From Scolanthus callimorphus (taxonomy: Eukaryota; Cnidaria; Anthozoa; Actiniaria; Edwardsiidae): 64,000 nt of DNA. Each line of letters starts with the position of its first letter. The stretch's first letter is position 1. The position numbers and the translations under genes were made by a program. The notes beneath the pieces are model-generated. The model was not told the origin of the DNA and searched no databases. It was given only the letters and a program-made list of their open reading frames with translations. Where the stretch lies: NCBI GenBank assembly GCA_033964015.1, contig CM066917.1, positions 26,505,951-26,569,950 of the forward strand. The letters are read 5' to 3'. Positions 45,701-57,700 of the stretch are shown one piece after another.

Positions 45701-48700
45701 CTTCAGGCGTTATCTTCTTTTAATAGCTGCAGGGGCGAGGATTGGACAAGTCACCGCAGAAGATAAGGATAGCGGAACATCTGGCGAAATCAAGTATAAG
45801 ATTCTTTATTCTGTAGACGCGAGGTCGTTTGACTTGTTTGATATCAACACCGATACGGGAGAAATAAAGCTCAAGTCTGGTAAACAACTTGACTTTGAAG
45901 ATATCCCTGAGCATGTGCTATATGTCAGGGCAGAAGACAATGGTGGGACCAAGCGATGCGGTACGTGGATTATTTTAAAAGGCTTAATTCAGCCAGTTCC
46001 TTCCTTTAATTATACAACTATGCAATAGAGCGGATGTGAGATGACCGTCGTGTTTGCGATTGGTTGCTTTCTCATTGGCTGCTTATTTCTATCAACCAAT
46101 CAAATTGCGAACTAATTACAAGCAAGGAATTACTAGCCAATTGGTTCGGCTCCTGATTGGCTGGGCTGGAAACCATTCAGCAGTAAGTTGTAATTACTCT
46201 TGTTTCTGATTGGCTAGTGATTGCACAATGCCGAGCTTTGCCGGAAGCCATACTCACCCAGACCGCAAAATTGTCTTGAATCTTTGAGTAGTGAGTGTCT
46301 TTGAGTACATCATTAATGCCTTCTATTATAAGCTTCAAACAAAGCCTCCTTTTGTAGAATTTTAACAGCCAGACCATTGGGGTATCATCAAAATACGATG
46401 CTATGTTTCTACCCCATACTGCCTTTGGGTCTGGTTGCGCGGAGGCTGTCGCGCTCACAAGGACGATAGCCTTTATTGAAATAGCTGTATACCCATACTG
46501 CCTTTGGGTCTGGACGCGTAGTCTTGATTGCTCACAAGGCCGACAACCTTTATTGAAATAGCTGAACATACCTACCCATACTGCCTTTGGGCCTGGACGC
46601 GTAGTAGTCTTGATTGCTCACAAGGCCGACATAGCTGTATATACCTTCCCATACTGCCTTTCGGTCTGTGCGCGTAGGCTTTAGCGCTTACAAGGGCGAC
46701 AACCTTTATTGAAATAGCTGTAAATACCTACCCATACTGCCTTTCGGTCTGGGCGCGTATGCTTGAGCCCTCACAAGGTCAACAACCTTTATTGAATTAG
46801 CTGTATACGCATTTGATTACCGTGGAAAGTGAAAGAGAAACCCTTTTGCCAATTCTACAAGTAAATTCGCCGTTTCGCGCTTTGCGAAACACGGAATGCA
46901 AGGAAGCAAAAAAACATTTGATGTTGATTTTTTTTTTTTTTTGCTCCGCCGGCCAATCCGTCTAAGCCAACCATCGTCGTCTTCCGGTTAGGCGAGCAGG
47001 GCACGGACTTGCAACGATCGGCGATCGACGCAAGATTGAATAACAACCCCAATCCGAAGGGGTGGGGACCTTAGACATTCTTTACCCGTGTTAATTATTT
47101 TGTTATTTTACAGCAATTGCATTAGTGAAAGTTAAACTCAAGGACATCAATGATAATAGTCCTGTCTTCTCCGCATCCAAGTACCGCGCCAAAATCTCAC
47201 TGGCTGCCACTGTGGGCGCGCATGTCGTCCGCGTGACTGCCACTGACCAGGATTCTGATGACAACGGGCGCATTGTGTACTCCATTGTCAGCGGCAACCA
47301 AGAAGAGGCCTTCAATATTATCCCCAGCAATGGGCTGATCACTCTTAGGAAATTTCTCACAACAGGTATTATTATCTATTCTATTAGTTCGATGTGTCAC
47401 CGTCAGATAATTATTGATTGGCACTTGATTGGCACTTGATTTCATATATTTGCAAGTGTGAGCATTGATCAATCGATTACATCGTTGATTTATCATTCAC
47501 ACCGCACTAATTCTAATCTGTGTTAATTCCACAGTTGCTGCATCCTCTTTCTCACTAACCGTCGATGCCCTAGACGGAGGAAACCCCAAGAGAGGTGCCA
47601 CGGTTGTTGTAGAAGTTAATGTCTTCCTGCCTGACGGTCCTCCCAAATTCATAGTGTCTCCCGTAATCGTCAATGTCACAGAAGGCATCGCAGCCAATCA
47701 GCCCGTCGCTGTGGCAAAGGCCGCGACCTCGGAGGCCCTGAAATACGAAATTACCAGCGGAAACATTGATAACATGTTTGTTATTAACCCCTCCACCGGA
47801 GTAATACTCTCGACGCGCACGCTGGATTACGAAGAAAGAGCCACTTATAGATTAACCATCATTGCCCGAGATACCAGACACAGATCCGCACAGGTGGAAG
47901 TCGTTATAAACGTCAAAAATATTAACGATAATGCTCCCGTATTCCCTGGTGAAGTTGACGGATCGATTGACAGAAAGGTCGCAGGTCCGTTTGCATTGGG
48001 TGTTGTAGCGACACGCCTAACTGCGATTGACAAAGACGTGGGGGATCAAGTAACTTACAGTATCTCCCCGAATTCCGTGAAGACGTATTTTATGATCGAT
48101 TCGGAGGGGCAGCTTATTTGCAGAAACAATCTAAAGGATATTCCCTCACCGTACCGATTTCAGATCGAGGCGCGCGATAATGGAAAGCCACCCTTGTCCC
48201 GCTCTGCAAATGTCAGACTTGTGTTCGTGAACTATCGTCCCAAGCAGCAGCCTGTCAGAGCTCTTGTACCCGAGACAACAAAGGTTGGAACTGTGATTAC
48301 AAGAGTACCACGTTACTTTCCTTCTGGTACGTTCTCCATTGTCTATCCCGAGAAAAGAAATTTTACTATTGATAACTCAGGGAATGTCACTCTAACCGGT
48401 GCACTTGACTACGAGACGCGAGCATTCCATCTGATAACCGTACGCGAGACACAGACTAATGGCAACCTAGAGAACTACATCGATGTGGAGATTATCGTCT
48501 TGGACGAGAACGACAATGCACCGTTCTTCACTATGACAGTTTTCACGGGGCGTGTCAATACTAACTCTCGTGCAGGGGCTAACGCTTTCCAACTCAGTGC
48601 ACGTGATCTTGATTCTGGCAACAACGGTCTGATTGGTTACCAGCTACAGACATTAAATTCACGCTTTATGATCAACCCTTTCTCTCAGCAAATTGAGGTG

Positions 48701-51700
48701 GGGCAGTCGTTACAAAACGCGCGTTACGACCAACGTGTTTTCCCGTTTGATTACGGATGGCCCCACATATATGGACTAGCGGCTACCATTGATATCGAAA
48801 CCGTTCAAATCCCGCCAATATTCCAGAAACCGAGCTATAAATTCACAGTACCTGTAGACACGTATACAGGTACCGTGATTGGTAAAATGATTGCTGTGAG
48901 CTATTCGGGTGCGAGAGTTAGCTATACGATCACGCAAGGAAATACCAATGACAAATTCTTTGCAAAACTAAACGGGGACATAGTATTAAACTCCTTATTG
49001 GATTTCGAACGCTATCAATCGCATTACACCATCAGTGTTCAGGCGTTTGAGGAAATACCTCTTGGCCTCAGCGCGGAAGTTGAAGTGACTATCATTGTTA
49101 TGAATTCCAACAAATTCGTTCCATATTTTGCCCAGAGTATCTTTCGTATCAGCGTTCCGGAGTCCCAAGGAGTAGGCACTTCAGATTTAACTGTTACGGC
49201 CAGCGATTGCGATTGCCCCAATGGTTGCGCATGCGGAAAAGACCACTTTACCTACACGGTCGAACCCAGTCCTGCAAAGAATGGCCTTTTCACGACTAAC
49301 GAATTTACCGGCGAAATCATGGTCGCCAAACCTCTGGACTATGAGACAAGTACAACTCTTATTCTTAAAGTCATTGCTTCAGATAAAGGCGCTGTAGTTT
49401 ACAAAGCCGTAGCATTCGTAGTGGTAACGATAACCGATGTTAATGACAACTCCCCGGTTTACAAAAGGAATGATTATTCATTCCAGATCTCTGCAGATGC
49501 CAAGACGGGGGTAGCTCTAGCGGCAGTAATAGCTCGCGACAAAGACTCTTCTGCGTCATACAATCAGATAACTTATACTAACATAGGCGGCAATGAGTTT
49601 AACGTTAACTCCAGAACAGGTGTCTTGTCGCTTGCTTCTAAAATAGATGGTCGCGACAAAACGGAATACTCCGTTACTGTCCGAGCAACCGACACAAATA
49701 ACAAGAACGCCGACGTCAACGTACAGATCAACGTAGATTTCAGGAATGAAAATAGACCGACGTTTTCGAAGTGCGACAAGGGAACAGTCCAAGAAAATCT
49801 GGCAGCAGGACAGCTTATAACCTCAGTTAGTGCGACAGACCCAGATAAGGGGCGCAATGGCGAGATTGAATACAAGATAGTTCCCATAGGAGGAGAAAAC
49901 TACTTCAAGATTAATAACAAAACGGGACAAATAACGACGACCACTTCACTGGACCGCGAGGAAAAAAGCCAGTACACAGTTATCGTGACAGCTGAAGATG
50001 GGGGGCATGGAAAGAACCCCGCGGAACGCCTTTTGTCTTATTGCTTCATTACTGTGGATGTGCAGGACGTTAACGATAATTTCCCTACGTTTGCAGAGAG
50101 CAAATACGAAGGCAGCATTCAGAATAATGTGCCTGTAGGTACCACAGTCTTAACGGTAAGAGCAGCAGATAAAGATACAGGCTCGAACGCAGTTATTACA
50201 TATTCATTCGAAACAGTCAACGGCAAATTCGCGATTGACAGGTTTGGCATTATTACAACCAAGGTATTACTAACGGATGTTGTCGCGACCGAAGATATGA
50301 CTGTTGTAGCGTCTAATATTGAAGCGATCCAAGGTGGGGATGTTAATGATCGTAAGAGAAAGACTCTTGTGAAGATTTACATTTCCGCGGAAGCACCGCC
50401 TGTTTGCACCAAGAGCATTTTCGAGGGTTATATCGAAGAAGGGCAGCCTCCCTCAACTGAAGTCAACTCAACAGATGGCTTTCTAGTAGTAGCTGCCAAC
50501 TCACCTAGGGGAGGAAACATCATTTATAGCGCCGTACAGGCTAGCGACGTGAATGAAAAACTCCAAGTTAAAGTCAAAGGAGATGTAGAAACAGGATCGC
50601 AAATTGATTATGAAGCTTTGCCCGAAGGTAAGAAGAATCTTAATCTCCAAGTACGAGCCTATGAAGTGTTGCCGAGCGGCAAACGCTTGTATACAACTTG
50701 CGAAGTTCAAGTCGCAATTAGAGATGTTAACGATGATTTGCCAAATTTTGCTCTTGGAGCCTATGATGCCCGCGTCCGCGAAAATGCGCCTGCGGGAACA
50801 AGAGTCATCACATTACAGGCGACAGACCGCGACACAGGCGAAGGAGGAAATGTGATCTTCTACATGTTAAACGGTACAGATACAGCAGCGCCAGAAGATA
50901 ATAAATACTTCACAATTGGCGTCAAGTCGGGGACTCTAGTCACGACAAAGAAGTTCGATAGAGAGGACAAGAATATTTACAGTCTGACTGTAATAGCTTC
51001 CGATCAAGGAACACCGAGGTTATTTGCGGAAGTTGCGGTAACAGTTCTTGTGGTTGACGAGAATGACAGCCCTCCAGTGTTCGCAAAAGCTGAATACAAG
51101 GCCACCATATCCGAGACAGCGTCTATAGGGGCCGAAGTTACAAGAGTTGTCGCTACAGACGCCGACATCGGCGACAATGCAAAGCTTACCTACTTTATCT
51201 CCGGTGGTGACGGGGAAACAGTGTTTACCGTAGAGACGGTGATGAGTAGTGGAAGCTTGGTCGGAGTTATCAAGGTTGACGGCAAGTTGGATTACGAAAC
51301 GAAGGCGAGTTATACACTAACCGTGACGGCGACAGACGGTCGTGACAGTGCCTCGACTACAATAACAATAACGGTAAGATTTAGCGATGACTAATGGACG
51401 ATTCCAGCTATAACGCACGCGCGCGCTGCATGTCGGTAGATGTTGGACATTTGTCGAACAGCTGTTAAAAAAAGAGTGCGCTGCATTAAGCCGGGGAAAT
51501 ACGAGGCACAAAATCCCTCAACTTGTCGCGCAACATTGCTGCGTTACAAGTCTAATGTTTGTTGCTCGTTTTTCATCAAATTCACAACTTGTCGCGTAAC
51601 ATTTTGTTTTGATGATCACACATGCGAGACCAATGCGAATTTGGCCCCTTAGCACTTCATTTCTATTGACCAACCAACTTGAATCGTAGGCAAAATGTTG

Positions 51701-54700
51701 CGCGACAAGTTGTGTGTTTGATGAAAAACGAGGAACAAAGCCAAAATTTGTGTCTCAAAGTAGACCCGCGTTCTACTTCACGCAACAAGTTTTCACAACC
51801 TGCAACAAATGTTTTTGTTGCGCGACAAGTTGTGGCGCGAGATGAAAAACGCGCAACATCGATCATCAACTTGCAACGCAACAATGTTGCGCGACAAGTT
51901 GAGGGATTTTGTGCCTCGTATTTCCCCAGCTTTAAGCCGGGGAAAACGAGGCACAAAATCGCTCAACTTGTCGCGCAACATTGTTGCGTTGCAAGTTGAT
52001 TATCACTGTTGCGCGTTTTTCATCTCGCGCCACAACTTGTCGCGCAACAAAAACATTTGTTGCAGGTTGTAAAAAAATTGTTGCGCGAAGTAGAGTGCGG
52101 GTCTACTTTGAGCCACAAATTCTGGTTTTGCTCGTTTTTCATTAAATACACAACTTGTCGCGCAACATTTTGCCTACAATTCAAGCTGATTGGTCAATAG
52201 AAATGAGGTTCTAAGGGGCAAAATCCGCTTTGGGCTCGCTTGTGTGATCATCAAAACAAAATGTTGCGCGACAAGTTGTGAATTTGATGAAAAACGAGCA
52301 ACAAACATTAGACTTGCAACGCAGCAATGTTGCGCGACAAGTTGAGGGATTTTGTGCCTCGTATTTCCGCGGCTTTAGCTGTGGAGGTGGGACATAGCTT
52401 GGGCATTTCTGAATATAGAAGAGCACGCGCGCTTATATAGGGGAATCATTCATGGTGGTGGAAATGAGGGGGGGGTCGCCCAAAAAAATACGGCCTCAAA
52501 GGGGGGCCACCCAAAAATACACCCCTGAAGGGGGGTCACCCAAAAAATACAAGCACATAACAGGGAGGAAACGGAAATTTTGTATTTCACATGCAATATG
52601 TTTGTGGGGGCTGGTGGAAATGAGGGGGGGGGGGGGGGGGTCGCCCAAAAAAAATACGGCCTCAAAGGGGGGCGGCCACCCAAAAAATACACCCCTGAAG
52701 GGGGGTATCCCAAAAAATACAAGCACATAACAAAAATTTTGTATTTTTACAGCATGCAATATGTTTGTTACATGTTTAAACTCGCTTACATATTTCTGAT
52801 TTCACTCAATACTTAATACAAATTTCGGATGCTCTTTTAGTTTTTTGACGTGAAAAATAAGTCCTCTCAAAAATGCCCTGCACTGATAGGCCTGACGGGC
52901 CGTCTCTATGATCGAAAGAACACCCCTTATAGTGAGTTCAACATTTACTTACAAGCATAGAAATTCGTCATTTGGGCTGCGCTTCACGCTCTGCATGAAT
53001 AATAATAATTTCTACATTTGCGGCGCGCATGAAAATATTACCTAAAGGCTCAGGAGCCCTTCACTAGGAGCTTTCATATAAACTATATAATTAGCGTATT
53101 TCCTGGGCTCCTGACAGGCTTTGTTTACTATACACAAAAAACCTTCATCTACCCTTTTTTTGAGGCTTGATGAAATGCGGTTATCAAAAGAATTATGTGA
53201 CCCCCTCTTTATGTAAAATGTCTTCTACTAGGTCAGGTGGGTGTTTAATAGTTCTGAGGGGGGGGGGGGGGGGGTCGGTTCCTTAGCTTTGACAGAAGTA
53301 AGAAAAACGTTAAGAAGAATGAGACTGTATCACTTAGGCAAGAGTCTATCTTACAGGGCAAGCATTTATAGGGGGGGGGGGGGGCACCAGAAAAAATACA
53401 TTGGATTTTGGGGGGCCACCTAAAAAAAATACAGGTTTCCCCCCCCCCCCCCCCCCCCGTGACCGTAGTGCTAGTAAGTAAAGTTTCTTCCTTTTTTCCA
53501 GGTTAATAACGTTAACGACGCTGCTCCCAAGTTCGTGTCGCTAATAAACAATAACCTGCTGATGCCGATTTACGACGCATCTGTCCCCGAGGGCGGACCG
53601 GGTAGCGAGAAAGGTACTGAAATCCTGAAGGTCTTAGCTATCGACGCGGACTCGTCGTCTATTACATACAGCCTTGAGAACAACTACGAATACTTTACAA
53701 TCAAATCAATAGTTGAGAACGGGAAACTCATAGGGGTCATAAGCACTGGATCACGAAAACTCAATCGCGAGGATACCCCTATATTCATGTTTCAAGTAGT
53801 GGCGAGCGATAAAAAGAACAAGGGATCTGCAGATGTAAGGATTAACGTGACTGATATAAATGACATGGCGCCGGTCTTCCCGCTTTCGGAATATAAAGGT
53901 TATGTGGAAGAGAATAAACCAGCGGGCACCAGTGTTATGTATGTCCAAGCCCAAGACGGTGATAATCCGCTTGCCGCCGGGCACGCCACGTTAGAGTATA
54001 CTCTTACAAATGACGCGGATGGGCGTTTTGCTATCAGACTACTTACAGGTTTGGTTACCACGACGAGAACGCTAAGTCGCGACGAAACGCCTAACGTGTT
54101 TACAATTACAGTCCGAACGAAAGATAAGGGGCCTAATCCGCTAACGTCAGAAGTGAATGCGATTATCGAAGTCACCGACGCGAACACTCACAATCCTCAA
54201 TTCACAAAGGATGAATTCAAAGGTACCGTCTCCGAGAATTCCAGACCTGGTTACAAGATCACTTCTGTGACCGCCACGGATAAAGACACAGGTCCAAATG
54301 CAGAGTTTGAATTCGTAGTGATTGCTGGAAACGATCCTCAGGCTTTTTATGTCAACCCTAAAACCGGCGACGTCCATGTTTCAGGAATAATTGACTACGA
54401 GCAAAAGAAGTCTTATAGGCTCACAGTGACCGTATCCGATCGTGGGATGCCTGTGCGGACTGCAGATAAACCCGCTTACGTCGTAATTACGGTCACAGAC
54501 TCCAATGACAATGCGCCCTACTTTGTACCTTCACAATATAACGTGACCATCCCTGAGGACCGTAAAGTTGGGTCCCCTGTGTCTAGAGTGACTGCGGTCG
54601 ATAAAGACAGCGGTACGAACGCAGAATTCGATTTCACAATAACAGACGGTAACATGGATGATCTGTTCGATATAGTCAAGGAACCCGCCAATCCGGCCAT

Positions 54701-57700
54701 TGGAATTGTGCTAACAAGATTGCCACTAGATAGAGAGTCCATAGCTTTCCACGAGCTTGAAATCACAGCGACGGACAAAGGAGGTCTTACAGGGACTGCA
54801 ATTGTTCGCGTAACTCTCACCGACGTTAACGACAACGGACCGTGGTTTAACCCGCCTTATTTCGTAGGAAAAATCAAAGAGAACGTTGAAGGGCCTCAGT
54901 TTGTAACGAAGGTCAGCGCGTACGACCCCGATACCGTGAGCAACGGGCTTCCTTTCAAGTACGCTATTACAAGTGGTAAAGAAGGTGTACAATTTTATTT
55001 TGATGCTAAAACCGTTACTAGAGACACGGCTGATATGTACGCGACGGGAACCTTTGACCGCGAAACGGTGAATAGAATCACAGGGAAAGCTGGAGTGTGG
55101 AAAGTCGGAATAACCGCTACCGACAGCGGGAATCCTGCGCTATTCAATTCCACATTCGTTTACGTCGATGTTCAAGATGAAAACGATAATGATCCTGATG
55201 ATGGTTACCTGAGAGTGATCGTTAACGCATACAATGGGAAATTTAAAGGAGGAGTCATTGCTAAGGCTTATTACCAAGACAATGATTACGGTGGTGACGT
55301 AAATGCCTACCAAAAGGTAGAGGGACCTAAGTTTTTCGATGTGAATTCTGGTACTGGTGAAATCAGCGCCGCTAAGGATGTCCCGTTAGGAAGTTACACA
55401 TTGAGGATCTTAGTTACTGAGACAGAGCGTAACAAGAAGACTGTCACTTCCAGGGTAGACATCGTTGTCCGCGATATTACTGACAAAGGCGTTAACAATG
55501 CCGTAGCAATGGAGTTCTTGGACATGCGTAAAACGGCGTATTTTGTCGAAGACTATCACAACGACCTTGTCTCGATCCTAGCGAATCTATTCAGCGTTTC
55601 GAAAGACTATGTCCAAGTATTCAGTATTCAGAAGTCCACCGTGACAAGCTTAGCCGTCAATATAGTGTTTGTCGTAAAAACAGGGACGGATACATACCGA
55701 GATCCACTGGATGTAATAATGACGATCACAGAGAACAAGAATAGTTTGTCTGGATTGGAGAAACAAGGTAAGCTTTGTTCTTGAAAGCCAGATATACGCT
55801 CAAAACTGTCCCAGCTGATATCTTGCTCCCAAATTTTGGAATTTCTGCAGAAACCCATCAATGGGAAAAGTTGAATTTCCCAAGGCACACGCATGGGAAG
55901 TGTTCGGAATTCACATGGATAGCCATGGGAAATTCGAACACTTCCCATTCTTCTACCATGGGAAATTCAGCTTTTCCATATGGGTTTCTACCAGAAAGCC
56001 AAAGGATAGCCTAGCTACTCCTTGCTAGCTCAAACACCACGGCGCCTGCGTGAAATCACCGAGAGCTGTTTAAGCGTTTGATTGACGGAAGCCTAACCGT
56101 GGTTTATTATTTGGCGTAGAGTTCGCAGAATTATGAAAATTGCAGTAACACTCGACTAACGGCCAGTCACACGCTCGCCACGAAAACGCGCAATTTTGTG
56201 ATCTATTTTGGTTGAAACGTTTGTCCCTTGATGCATCTTTTATTTACATTTGACTCTCTGATTTTGTTATGCAGGTCTCAAGGTTGGTGATATAGGAATC
56301 GACATGTGTGCTCTCGAACGACAAAAGATCGGGCGCTGTCGAAACGCCATCGAAACATCTGACGCCTACACCGTTGCTAGTGGCGATTATGGCAAAGTTC
56401 CAGCACCCGAAGCCTCTCTCACGATTGTGTCGATGGTTGTCGAAATCAAAGACAAGTATGAAACGGTAATCGTTCCCGCGACAACCTGTAAGATCAATAA
56501 CCCCTGTCTCAACGGAGGGACTTGTCATGATACAGTGCCGATTGGTCAAAGAATCTGTGAGTGCCCAAGAGGTTTCCGGGGCCCTCAGTGCCAGGAGACA
56601 ACAAGGACGTTTGTGAGGGGACCTTCCTACATCTGGCTAGAGAAATTCTCCTCGAATGACCTGAGAGAGATCCAGTTAGAGTTTATGACAGAGGACAAGG
56701 ACGGACTTCTGCTTTACCAAGGGCCAATGAACAAAGGTAGAGTCTACGCACAACGAAACATAGTTTGAAGCGCACGTCGGCGAAAGCTGTGACCTGCGCA
56801 TCTCGAATAAATTTGTGACTTGAGCAAGTCGACGGATGTTCATTCTCGTACCGAGAGCTCTAGTAACAGCCATTGATGCATGCGCGAGGAGCTGTTGAGA
56901 GAAAGAACCTTCTGTGCATGCCCAACGTACAAAATCGGACAATTAGCATTCTCTTACCCAAAGCTCTCCGGCTCGTCTGCTCGCAGGGGAGGCTCTGGTG
57001 ACATCCATTTGAGGACCTTTGCTGATTGGCTGGTTTTGAACGTTGGTGCATGCGCAGAAATATTTTCTCTCAACGGCTCTGTATCAAATCTCGCGCATGC
57101 GTCATTGGCTGTCACCAGAGCCTCCCCCGCGAGGAGACGAGCCGGGGAGCTCTGGGTACGAGATTGGACAATTAGCAAAGGCCCTCAAATGGATGTCACC
57201 AGAGCTCGAGAACGGCGAAGGTTTTGATTTGGCAGGTCGACGAAACTTCACGTGACTTGCGCAATGCGAAGAAAGTTGTGACCTGCGCAAGTTGAAGTTG
57301 TGTTTTGACTTGCGTCGAGTAGCGCTCCTTTTTCTCGCGGCAGGGAACCTGGCTTGCTGTAGATACGGACACGTCACGGTCGCGCGAAAAAGATTTGATG
57401 TTCCCGCCTAAACGCAATTAGCAGTATCATGTGAATTTAGATCACCAGAATTCTTAGGTTTCGCACGTTCAAAATGCAGGTGAAGGTCAAAATCATCACG
57501 CGCTCTGAAAGAAACTGCAAACAACATGAAAAGAGTAAGAGAAGTGTTTCACGTTTTCCGGGATATCGGCGGAAAGTCGGCGCAAGTAAATCAATTTTCA
57601 TAGGAAGTCATTTCAAGACTTGACCTCTACTTGATTTCACCGGAAATGAAATTTCGCGCCAAAAATCACGAGATTGAAACTCAATAATTGTTAAGGTAAT

